From Serinus canaria (taxonomy: Eukaryota; Chordata; Aves; Passeriformes; Fringillidae), in the NCBI RefSeq assembly GCF_022539315.1, contig NC_066315.1:93306990-93370989 (forward strand): 64,000 nucleotides of DNA, read 5' to 3'. The translations under genes and the position numbers were made by a program. Below the pieces are notes generated by a model. It saw only the letters and a list, made by a program, of their open reading frames with translations, searched no databases and was not told the origin of the DNA. Positions 9,989-20,899 of the stretch are shown piece by piece; position 1 is the first letter of the stretch, and each line of letters opens with the position of its first letter.

Positions 9989-12900
9989 AAGATGCAAAGC
10001 AATTTTTTGTCCCTATAGAAGATTAACATATTGAGAATGTATTTTTCTGTAGCTTTTGGATTTCTCTAACATTTTCAAACATTTAGTGCACAGTCTGGAA
10101 AGCAAGCTGACAGACACCACCCTTGAGCGATACTGGTTTGCCACTGACCTCGTGCACCAGTCAAAAAGAATAACCTGCTCCATCTTTTACCCTGGCACGT
10201 GACTTCAGAAAAATCAAACAAGAGTTTCTCATTACACTTATTAAATTTGAGTATGGCTTGTTATTAATTGACTGAGGTAAAACAAAACCCTCTCACTGTA
10301 AAACATAATTATTTAAGCCAAAGTGCTGATGACTTCGAATGCCATGTTATAGCACATAATCTATGCTGAAATGAAAGATAGAAACACCTCCTTTTGGACT
10401 AATTGCACTGAATTCAGTGCATTTGTTATGAACAGAAAAGTGAGACTTGAGAGGATAGCTGAATATGGGTGCTGTGTTTTATCAGCCACCAGATACCAAA
10501 AGGCTTTCCCTACCCCTATGGAAACAGGCCATCAAAGAGCTACAGCAATAGAGAAAGCCTTCCAGGTCCATGCCTAGGACTAATAGAAGAGCAAATGGAA
10601 GGGTTCAGTAAAGTATTTACCTCTTATGTAGGAGCAGCACAGGAAGATGTGTTTCACATTTGTTCCCAAAGGTGTCCGTGGCTGGGTGGGGTTCTTGCAG
10701 TATCTTTCTTTCTCAAGCAGTTTCCAGTTATCATGTGTATTTTAATTTGGAGGGGGAAAGGGCTTCCTATTAGTAAATAATTCATCTATCATACTTCCAT
10801 CTTAGATTTATGAAGTGACTTTGCTTCACCAAAGAGCATTGCAAATGACTGGCTAGTTCATCCCTTCTGATTTTTTGCCACAGAAGAGAAGGTTCAAATA
10901 GTCCAGAAATCTGTCAGAGGAGGAGGGAGCTGAGTGTGGCACTGTCATCCTCCCCTTTGCCTGTAGCTCAAAGCATGGCTGTGTGTATGAGTTCTGCCTG
11001 ACTGGAGGTCCACTGAGATTTGGGGCTGGGAAGGAGCTCAAGTAAAATGTGTGTTCTGGGCAGTCATGAACCCAGGAGGAGCAACATTATATGTGGCATA
11101 AATGTCTGATAAACCCTCATGGGAATAGGCATTGAAGCAATGACTTGGCTTAATCAATAGCAGCTGCTAGATTCACTTCTATGGAATTGTATCTCACGAG
11201 GGCATGAGGTGTTTTGGTGTGTAATGGGTCCTACAGGATTTGTGGCAAGTAGTGTTGTTTGGGGGAAACATTGTAAAGGGTCCCAGCCCTTCTCCAAATG
11301 CATCAAAAATTTGTGGGGTTTTACTGGAGTCTCTTAATGTTGATATCCTCATAAATTTTTGTGGCTGAGGTGGAGGTTCCCAAGGTTAAATCACCAATGA
11401 CTAATGATGAGAATTGTGCAGCCTCACCTTTATGCACTTTCTTTGCAAGGCAGAGTTAAACCCCTAAATTATGCATTTATGCTCCCCTTCAAAATCAGAA
11501 AAGTCTGCTGCCTGAGAGTGCCTTGTCACAAGCTGACTTGCTGAGCCAGGAACCAGTAGGAAATGGTTTATCCGGTTACTCTGGAAGGATTAATTATGAT
11601 GGTGACTAGTCCCCAGGTCTTCTTTTTATCCTGCCAAATGCTTTAACCAAGGGTTAGAGAATCACTGACATTTTCCCCCCTGCTTTGTTTGTTCCATGCC
11701 CTTTTCACCTTCTTTTGGTGGTGAACACCACCTCCCCAGCCAGGCCTCCTCTGCAGGAGGGTATCTGAGCTGGAGTCAGCCCCGTGACAGAGTGTGAGTC
11801 CAGGAGCATGTGCTCCCACCCCCAAGCTGGGGGACAGACCTTTGCTGGTAGGAGAGGTGGCTGAGGGAGGGGGAGGAGGAACAGCTCTTGTTTCCAGGAG
11901 ACTCTGAATGGACACACATATATTAGGCATGCTTGGAACATGTGCTGAAACAGTAGAACTTTTCCACAGAAGCTATTTATCATAGCCTGAAGACATGCCC
12001 TAACAGAAATTGACTTGCAGAAAGCTGGTAGGGTCTTGCTTTGCACAAGCATTCATGCCCCTTTCCTTTTTATATTCTGCAGGGTATAAAAAGGTACAGC
12101 CAGAAAGGACATCAAGAGATTTCTGGGGTTTTTTTCCTGATGTGACATTGCCCCACACAGGAGATTATTTCCTTTTTAAGCTCCTCCTGCATTAAACACA
12201 TGGGTGCTTGCCTTTCCTACGATGCTCTTGGCATTGAAAGGGGATTACTCTGGTGGATCCTGCTTGTGTCAGAATGGAGCTTGCAGTAGACAAAGAAATG
12301 GCATCCTAAGCAAAGGGCATTTCACTGTGAGCATGTGCCTATAGTGACAATAATCACTGTCCAATCCCCCACTGATCCACCTCATTCACTTCCACGACAC
12401 AAAAGGTGTGGTTCCATTTTAACCCTGAAGGTATGTAACATCTTCTAGGAAACTTCAGTTTGCAGTCAGGCAAAGGCAAAATTCCAGCAGAATGTATTGA
12501 TTTGGATACAATGGACCTATATGCACACGCTGCTGTAATGTAGTTTTCCAAGGCACCTCTTTACAAGCCCACACTGGGGCCCAGATCAGTTGCTGTAGGT
12601 GCAGGATAAACTCAGAGAACAGCACCTCTTCCTCTGTGGAGCATAGATACATGCTCACCACCACTCCACTGGCTCTATGGAGCTCCAGGCTGGAGTTGCC
12701 CTTGTGGAGGGCTGAGGGAAGTGCTAGGGAATGAGGGACCTGAGCATGATAACAGGTAAATCCTCTGTGTGATGTATTGCCTAGGAGTTCAGCTGATACC
12801 AGCTACCCTTGCTGCCCAGAGCAGCTGTCTCCTCCCCAGCAACAGATCTCCATTCAGCACAGACCTCTTCAAACCTTGGCAGCATTGACACTGAGGCTCA

Positions 12901-13018
12901 AGAACACCTGGGCACATTTGTGATGGGACAGTGCTATTAGATCTGTCACAGTAATGTCTGGTGCATCCAGAACACTCACGTGTCAGCACCAAAATGACAC
13001 TGTCCCCTTCTCCTTATT

Positions 13019-13046
13019 TTTTTCCCTTTTTTTTTTTTTTCTTTTT
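13019..13046 (+). repeat. Poly-T / pyrimidine tract
   Basis: A nearly pure T run with a few C interruptions. No adjacent retroposed gene body or target-site duplication was recognised, so it is read as simple sequence. Confidence 0.7.
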
Positions 13047-13330
13047 CGGTAGAGGAAGATCATCCAGAATCAACCCAGTAAAAAGAATTGTCATAAAATC
13101 TCACACCATTGACTTGTAAATGGAATTGAATCTGTGGAGTCTACATAATGATCCTATCAAAAAGGGAAAGAGCTATCACATTCATATAACAGATGAGATA
13201 TGAAATGACTACTATGGCAGATGAACACCCCAGAGGTATTTTGCTTTATTCTACTCACTGCGTTTATATCTCCAGTTTCTCTAATTTTAGTTATTTTTTT
13301 TCCTCAGGTCTCAAGACAAGAACAGAAAGA

Positions 13331-13380
13331 CTTTTCTTTCTTTCTGTCCTTCTTTCCTTTTCTACTTTTTTTTTTTTTTA
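13331..13380 (+). repeat. Pyrimidine tract, (CTTT)n-like, ending in poly-T
   Basis: About 50 bases are almost only C and T, with tetranucleotide CTTT units at the left and a T run at the right. It could form a triplex-type (H-DNA) structure. No gene is attached to it. Confidence 0.7.
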
Positions 13381-13706
13381 ACAAATAACCTCATACAGAA
13401 GTCAATAATATAAATACTTATGTTTCCAAGGTCAGTGCTGGGGCTTTATTAAAACTGATTTTTCACAATGCATTTCTCTGCCGTTGCTTCTGCTGCTGCT
13501 GCTAGAAACCTTCCAGTCATTTCCCCTTCCCTATAATCATCATTTGGGTTGCTGAGAAGTTAAAGTACTTGCAGAAGACAGGGGCCAAGTAGTGACATGC
13601 TCACCTTCCACACTAAAGAAATTGCCCTGCTTAGGAAAATCAGATGTAAAGCCCTCCTCCCTCCCCTTCTAACCCTCACGCATTCCTTTACATCTCTTAC
13701 CTCCAT

Positions 13707-13734
13707 CCCTTTTCCCCCTTCTCCCCCGGCCCCC
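13707..13734 (-). other. G-quadruplex motif on the minus strand
   Basis: Four runs of three to five C (13707-13709, 13714-13718, 13723-13727, 13730-13734) are separated by loops of 4, 4 and 2 bases. The minus strand therefore fits the standard G3+N1-7 quadruplex rule. It lies just upstream of a possible conserved block at 13740-13990. Confidence 0.6.
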
Positions 13735-13739
13735 TCTGC

Positions 13740-13990
13740 TCAGCATTTTGATTAGTGACTACTTAAAATAATCAGAACAGCCACTTAACTGGCAGTCTCA
13801 CACTCGCACCTGAAGCTAAAACACAGTGTCATAAAAATGAAAAGTCATCAGAATCGCAAAGACTGCCGCTTGCATGCAGCTGCCAGAAGAATATATTCAT
13901 ACAGCAGTGATTGTGCAGCGCTGCTGTTAGTCAGCACAGGCTGGATTAGTACACAGACCCTTCTATCACTGCCCTCCAGGGATTCACACC
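13740..13990. promoter_or_regulatory. Candidate conserved noncoding element
   Basis: The block is repeat-free with balanced composition and a high density of homeodomain-like TAAT/ATTA cores, E-box-like CAGCTG and GCAT palindromes. Its texture resembles developmental enhancers. That resemblance is inference only; alignment to other birds and mammals would settle it. Confidence 0.2.
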
Positions 13991-16900
13991 CTGGGTTTAA
14001 TTAGGGTTTGTGCCTGGCTTTGCTTCGGAGAGACGCTGAGTTAAGTGCAGCCCCAGCGTATTGTGCTGGACGACCTCTGTCTATATGGAGCATGCTCCTG
14101 CTGTGGCATGCACAACACACATGCAAACCCCTCACACACGTCCTCCTGCTCCTTTTCTGTACATTATTGCCAATATTACAGCACACAAGCTGGAGGGTAC
14201 CATTTAAGCCATGTGTTTTGTACTTATTAAACACTGCTGGCCACAGGGAATGAAATGAGCCAGGGCTCATTCTTAGGAAGGGTTGTTGTGGCACTCTTTA
14301 ATTGTGTAGAACAATATCATCCAATGTGATGTAATGAAGATCTGTGTAGGAAACCAGCTTTTTCCCTTGAAGACAATGCCAATGTTTTTTAATTTTTATT
14401 TCATTCTCTGAGAGGTTGAGAGATGAAAAGCACAGTGTGACCTTCTACCATATTCTACACACCACGTTAAGCCCTATACCCATGTGTATCCTCTACGAGC
14501 CTATTATCAGTAAACAAGGTAAAGAGTGGACAGCAAACAAAAAGAACAAGACTTTGAGAGTTAAAACTGTTGCTAAATCAATCCTTCATGTCTCTTTCCC
14601 TTTACAGAAAGAAAGGGAAATGTTCCAAACTGTGCCCAGAGCATAGATAGCAACCTTTGAATTACAGAATGGTACTGAAAGTGTAGTGCATCTAACCTTA
14701 ATCTTATTTAAAGTTTTTTATTCTCTGTCATTGTTTTGGTTTAAAAGGCCCTCAAGGAAGTTTGTGAATTGTGTATTAGCTATCTGAAAGAGCAGTTGCC
14801 TCCTATATAAATAAGTATTTAGAAACTATCCCAAAGTCCCCTGTTGTGAATGGAATATTTTCCATGGATTTTGGTGAGCTTATAAGACCTTAAAAGACCT
14901 TTAGGCAGTTGCCTAAAAGGAACAGTTTTGCTAACTTTATATCTATATCTTCAACTCAGATTGAATAAAAATAGAGACAAATTATGAAAGCTGTGCAAAG
15001 TCAGAACAAGTAGAGTGACGTGTGTTATGATAACTTGCTTCCCTTGAGCTGGGTTTGTCTCACCTTCTTTGGTGTTTGCTTACATTGGGTAAAAGAGATG
15101 TAGGCTTTGTGCAGAGCAGTGCTGTACAGAAGAGCACAGCACAGCAGGAAGCTGGGGATAGAAAACAGACAAAATGCCAGCCACCAAAACTAGCACTGAG
15201 CATGGTTTTGCTATGAAGGGTAGCCTACACTGATTTTACTGATTTAGTCATATAGAAAATCTTTCCACCTTTGTCCCCTTTTTTGTATTGGCCACTGTTG
15301 CCTGCATGATTTTGTTGAAGCTCAAATCCTTATCTTTTCAGTGATTTCCTTCTCTATCACTGTGTGAGCCTTGTTCAACAGAAATAGACAGAGGAAAGCA
15401 AAAAAAAGGGCAGATTTGAGAGGGTCAGAGGGAGGGAAAAGGCTAGAAGGAAAGAAGGTACAAGATAATCAAGTACAACAAAGGAAAAAGCATGAAAATG
15501 TTTGCTTGCTTATAAGCAAGATCCAAAAATTCCCAAAATCACAAATAGGAAGTTTGACTATGAGACTAAGGCTAAATTCAAATCCAGTTAAATACTGAGG
15601 GGAAAACCTTAAAGATCTCCACTCTTGCAGTGGTTGAGAAGATCACTCTGAGGTCTGAAAAAAAGAATAATGAAGCAGAAAGGAAGCATAGCACACATGT
15701 TTAAAGAAGGAATGAGGTTTATAACCTTGTTTTGAATTTTAATGCCTCCCAGCCCCGCTCCCCATCAGATGAGAGAGAGATGTAGAGCAGAAGGCTCCAT
15801 TACTTTTTCTCCAGCAGCTTTGGTATCTGCTTACTACTGACTGCAGCCTTCACCCACTACTTCACCTAGCTTTCCCAGAGGACATCCTGGAATCCCTTCC
15901 TCATGCCACAGCCCCAAAGACCAGTGGCCTCCCAAGCCTGCACAGCTGAGTTGGCACCTGCTGTGCTTCAGGTGGTGGCCATGCCCCTTACAACCTTCTG
16001 CCCCAGGGAAGCAAAGGGAAACCCACAGTGTCTGCCACCATGACAGGGCTCCAGGGAGGGGGAAGCTGTTGAGCCAGATTATACAAGCACCAGGAGACTT
16101 GTAAAGCTTTTATTGGCATTTAAATACAAATTTAGGGACTGTTCTGCACATGTAGTATTTAATTTCCACACCTGGTTATTTGCTGTTATTTGAGTCTATG
16201 ATTAAGCATCTTAAAACCCCTATTTTTATCAGAGTCTATGCACATGAATATCACTACAAAACCAAGACTTTGTCACTTTGGCTCATGAGAGGGAGCCCAG
16301 GCCCCAGTAGATGAGGACCCTTTCTCACAGACATGTAGGTCTGCTCACTCAGCCTGTGCTGCAGCATTGGAGACTGAGATTTGTGTCCACCTCTCTCCTG
16401 CTGTCAGACTTTGGCAGATGCTGTCATCTGAGCAAGTTATCAAGGACAATGGGGGATTCCTGCCTTTTTCTTAAAGGTGCAACTGGCCCTTGTTGAGCCT
16501 ATCTAATAACCTCAATATTTGTTCATTTCAAATTTTTATGAAAAACAGATTTTTCCTTTGTGGGAATTCTATACTAAATTGATATGAGTTGCAAGATATT
16601 GTTCTGATGCAAAAGACCTAATTGTTCATTGACCTGCACCTTGCAACAGTCTGCAGCTACAGGGGTTAATATTTTTTATTATGCATAGAGGAGGTAAGTC
16701 CAATAGAAAGACTAACTGGGTCTCTTCCACACCTATCTCTTTCATGCAGGAACATGGAAATACTAGGAGACTTTTGATTTGGATTTTTGCAAGTGAAACA
16801 ACCCCCCAAAAGGATGATAAAAAGGTCCAATAAAAAACAGTGACTCCAGCTTTTTAAAAGGGGAATTTTACCATTCATAGTCCAACCAGATCTTCCTGCC

Positions 16901-17742
16901 ACTGCAAGAGGGCTCCTGTCTTTGTCATGCCGACGGTGTCTCCAAGCATGGCGTTCCAAGCAGAATTGCCTCATCTTAACTCATTCAGATGCCCTTCCTG
17001 TGAGTCAGAAGCACAAACACACTGGCTGATGTCTCCAGTCTTTCTGCCTCTTTCCCAGCCTCCTCCCCAGCCTCTTCCCCAGCAGGGATACACAGCCCCA
17101 GGACAGTGCTGATTGTGCACACGGAGGTGCAGCAGGGAGACCAGAGTCGGAGAGCAAAGGGTGATCTGCTTTTTCACCTTGCAACAGCCACTAGGTTCTT
17201 TTCCTTCTGCTTTTGCAAGGCCTCGCTCACCACCCACAGTCTAGACCCAAACAGCATTTTATTTCCTCAGTTGGATGTAACCTGTAGGAAGCAGCTAAAA
17301 GTTCAGGGAGCTGCTCACTCACAGTCATTCACTCGCATTGGGTTTTCAGTTTTCTCATGGGAACGCTTTCGAGAAGTCCTTCCACACGCTCACAGCTAAA
17401 AGTACTTTGCTCGTCAGAGAGGCTCAGGCAGGGCTGGTCTTAGCAGTAGTATTTTTGTGTGGAGGAAGAACTGCACCACAGCTAACAATAAGCACTTCTT
17501 CAAGAGCTAATTGAAGATAGAATGTATAACACCATCTGTAACCAGCCATCTGGTGATTCCCAATAACACTGCCTTCCACACCACAAGGAGGGGAGGAATT
17601 TATAGAATAGCAATCTAGTTTGAACAATCTGATTTGGATAAAACGTGAGCCCCTCTTTGCCACCTCCTCAGCCATTATCCGTATTCAAACTGTGTGAAAC
17701 CACAGCTCATGTGGGGCTTTAAAAAATTGCTATAGGACCGTG

Positions 17743-17763
17743 AATAATAATGATGATGATAAT
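17743..17763. repeat. Short (ATR)n trinucleotide repeat
   Basis: Seven consecutive trinucleotides of AAT or GAT type. Simple repeat. Confidence 0.65.
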
Positions 17764-18388
17764 CAGAAATGTATTTATTAGTTACCTTTGAACTTTCAGA
17801 TTCCAGCTGGACAAGATGCAGGAAACTAAGACCTCAGGAGAGTCTTTTTTCACAGAAATGACAGGCCAGCTTTGCAATCCCAGGGGACAGTGCTAGCAGA
17901 GATAAGTATCTAAAGTTAGGAATGATTATCTGAGTTGAACTTACAAACCTTCTGCAGCTCACCATCATTCCCTATTCCTTCTCTTACTAATACATGAAGG
18001 CACTGTAAATTAATGACCATCAACCTGTCAGTTGTGAATCAACAATATATTTTACTCACAGGAATGCAAAATCAAAACAAATCCCCCTCAAACACCAGGG
18101 GTTTCTGATGTACTCTTGGAACACAAAAACATCTGACACCATTTTTGCCACATATCATTAGTGAAATTTGAACCTGTGCTGAATCCTCAAGCGGCCTTTC
18201 CTTTAAACTGTGAGAGAATTTTAGCAACTGCATTTGGTACCCCTGCAAACACAGGCAGAGACTGGTAATATGGACAGACCTCCACTTTGTGCAACACAAA
18301 TGGCACCAACTATAATAAATATGAGGAGTGATTCCCAAACCGAAGACTGGCAAATAGTTACCCAGCTGCTACAGAAATAGCAAGATAG

Positions 18389-18405
18389 ATTTTTTTTTTT
18401 TTTTA
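18389..18405 (+). repeat. Poly-T run
   Basis: An uninterrupted T run of about 16 bases. No transposon body could be recognised on either side. Confidence 0.7.
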
Positions 18406-18718
18406 AAGAAAAGAAATTAAATGAAATGGATATTAGCTGGAAACATCTGTGTTCACCACAGAGCAAAATGCATATTCAGCAGCCAGTTTATTGGCTCTTT
18501 AGAGGATGTGAATGGTGCATTGTAAATAATGACACGCCTGTAATAAATTCCCAGTAAAAAAGAGAGGGGGACTGAGCCTGTTCCTCCCACAATTCACATT
18601 TCTGGGTCCCTGCTGTGAGTGATGATTCACAGCAGTCACAAATTCCTGTTTTCAAAATGCTATTGTATACTCCAGGGCTTTCATTAAGTTTTACACTAGC
18701 AAGGGAAATTTAAAACTT

Positions 18719-18735
18719 GAGAGAGAGAGAGAGAG
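18719..18735. repeat. (GA)n microsatellite
   Basis: About eight and a half pure GA units. Confidence 0.85.
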
Positions 18736-19571
18736 GCTCTGTGGTGACATTCATTTAACACTCACTGTACTGCACTGATAGATGTGATAGGAGGGTGCAT
18801 GTCAGAAATCCGTCTGTGTTGCTTTCTTTAAATGTAAAGAATGGTGCACAAAACCCTGACAGTGTGTAAGAAACAATTCAAAAAAAACCACCAAAATTGT
18901 GACTTGACAACTTCTGTGTTTTGGAGGTGTATAAAACATTGCATAAATGTATTGGGCTTCAGCATTTAGTTTGTGCTCCTATGGGACAGGCAGCTGTCTT
19001 AATTTCCTTCTTGATGCAAGTATATCAGGTCGGTGAGTGTTATGTATAAAAGATGTACTGTTCCAGCCTCACAGCTCCAGGACTGAGCTAGCTGCAGAGA
19101 AAGATCTCGTTGCAGAGAATACACCTTTTCCTGTCAAAGCTGGGTATCAAGATGTGCAGATGAAATTTTTCACCCTGACCAGGGAATTCCTAGAACATCA
19201 TTCTGGTGCATGGAGTTCCAGCATACTCCCTCCACTGGGCCTTTCACCTCCAGGACATGGCTTTATATTCAGCCTACATCATTCCAGCCAAATGGTTGTT
19301 CTACAGCTGCGAAGCGCACTAATGAGATGAGTTTTTGGCAGACTCACAAAGTTCTCAGTGCCCAGAGTTACACATGTAGTACACTGTCTGCTGGCTACCT
19401 CTGTTTGCACTTAAGGAGGCACTGTAAGATTTTTTTTAGCAGAGAATATATTGCCCAGTAGCTAAAATGTTATACAAGCTTCTTCTCACACCAGTGAATT
19501 TGCCATACCCCATTCATTTAGGAATGAGGCATCCTTATTCTCGGCTAAATTAAGGGCAGATTTTCCAAGAA

Positions 19572-19655
19572 CCAGGGCCAAATTTTGCTCCTACTTTTTT
19601 TCTTTTTAACCCAAGTGCAACTTCATCTTTTCATTGGGACTTCTCAAGCAAAGAC
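19572..19655. repeat. Possible decayed palindromic MITE-like repeat
   Basis: The block reads from 'AGGGCCAAATTTTGCTCCTA' through 'AAGTGCAACTTCAT' to 'CATTGGGACTTCTCA'. This resembles the old palindromic repeats found across birds, turtles and crocodilians, whose halves read roughly 'GGGCCAGATT..GCTC' and 'CAATGGGACT'. The match is from memory of the general pattern and is weak. A RepeatMasker run with sauropsid libraries would decide it. Confidence 0.3.
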
Positions 19656-20287
19656 AAAATGACTGTGTCTCTCATATGGCTGTGGTATATTTCTCTGCTT
19701 CTCTTTGCTCTGAAATTTAAAACCTTCTGTCACAATTTTTAGCTATAATTACTGAGTTCAGAGTTTCACATTGAGAGCTGCACCCAACACAGGTATGAAG
19801 ACATAAGAGCATGAAATAAAAGCTGTTCAGATCCTGCCTAATAAAAATCTGTAACACTTCATCAACATCACAGGCTTATTAATTTCAGGGTCATTTTAAG
19901 AGAGAATTTGCAAAATTTGCGCCATTTTCCACTTTGAAAAAGAGATTGGTGTAAATCTTGGAAACAGACCCATTACATTTAATTAAAGCACAAACAGAAC
20001 TGAAAATGTTTTTGCTTTTCTCTCCCTCACTCTCAGCACTTTTCATTTGCTCAAAAAGTGGATAAACGTTTAGTGTGCTTTTTGGTTGTGTCTGAGATTT
20101 GCTCTAAAAAAATACATGTAAGGTGGGAAAATGCTTGAAACGTTAAGTAGTCAACTAATGGCACTTCATTAATTTGCTTTGTTCAGGAGCTGGAGCAGGG
20201 AAAATGTACTGCTCTAAAAGCACTGGGCTGCAAGACTTCAGAGCAGAACCTCCATGATCCTATCCTAGCTCCACATCTCCTTCCTTT

Positions 20288-20720
20288 CCCGTGCAAATGT
20301 CCCTGAGGCTATCCAGCCCTGCATGACAACACTCCCTCTACACCTCACCCCACCCCGAGCCAACATTTTGGGAGCCAGCACTGCAGGATTTGCAGCTCCA
20401 TACCAGTTATTTAATTTTCCAGGGAGTACCACCTCATCTTTCTTGGAGGCTGCTGCCTGCCAGCCAGCTGCCATTTTGTGGAGCGGGGTTGGTCGAGCGT
20501 GTTGTGGAAGAATCAAGCCCTGCACGCTCTCAGAGAAGGTGCTATTTTTGGTTCTTCTCTTCCTTTTTTTCTCACCTACACTGAGGGACTACAGCTATTC
20601 AAACCGACTGCCTCCGCCTGCTCGAGGTATGGGAAACAGTTTTTTTTCTCTCCGGGGTAGGTGGGATGGCACGGTGTCACGGAATGGCACGGAGCTGCTG
20701 GCAGCAGGAGAATGGTCCGG
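20288..20720 (+). promoter_or_regulatory. CpG-enriched patch with YY1-like motif and splice donor: candidate promoter and first exon
   Basis: By eye there are about 13 CpG in some 430 bases, the densest long CpG stretch of the window. GCCATTTTG at 20470-20478 matches the YY1 core in the orientation common near transcription starts. About 150 bases downstream, GAG|GTATGG puts a good 5' splice-site match with its GT at 20627-20628. Together they could form a TATA-less promoter and first exon of a plus-strand transcript, coding or noncoding. A 191-codon ATG frame at 20323-20898 crosses the donor but shows no domain and is probably open because stop codons are rare in GC-richer DNA. An imperfect 9-base tandem repeat (ATGGCACGG type) lies at 20666-20692. 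No transcript evidence can be seen from sequence alone. Confidence 0.3.
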
Positions 20721-20899
20721 GGGTCACTGCCCAAGCTCTTGGGATGGGCTTGGTCTGCAGGGCAGTGGGGCAGCAGAGATACTAGATACTTCCTCATGCT
20801 GCAGCCAAAGGAAGCAACAAGGACAGGCAGAAGCAGACAGGCTTAATTTCTGCAAAATAGTGCTTTTCTTGGGATCTTTTAGCTTGGTTTGTTTGTGAG

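Larger units (their letters stand above)
8700..20260. other. Intergenic or intronic sequence, no gene seen
   Basis: This is a long stretch without a supportable gene. It holds short simple repeats (CA near 9976, pyrimidine tracts near 13019 and 13331, ATR near 17743, GA near 18719, poly-T near 18389). It also has GC-richer pockets at about 11700-11890 and 13690-14060, a C-rich quadruplex motif at 13707-13734, and one possible decayed palindromic repeat near 19572. The longest open frames are 97-117 codons, have no domain and overlap on opposite strands. Confidence 0.5.

Noticed and set aside
13019..13046. Poly-T tract as the tail of a minus-strand retrogene
   Set aside because: No open frame or recognisable gene body lies on the expected side, and no target-site duplication is visible.
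14660..14690. 'TTACAGAATGGTACTGAAAG', recalling the reverse complement of a CR1 tail
   Set aside because: Similarity ends after about 12 bases and does not continue into the CR1 body.
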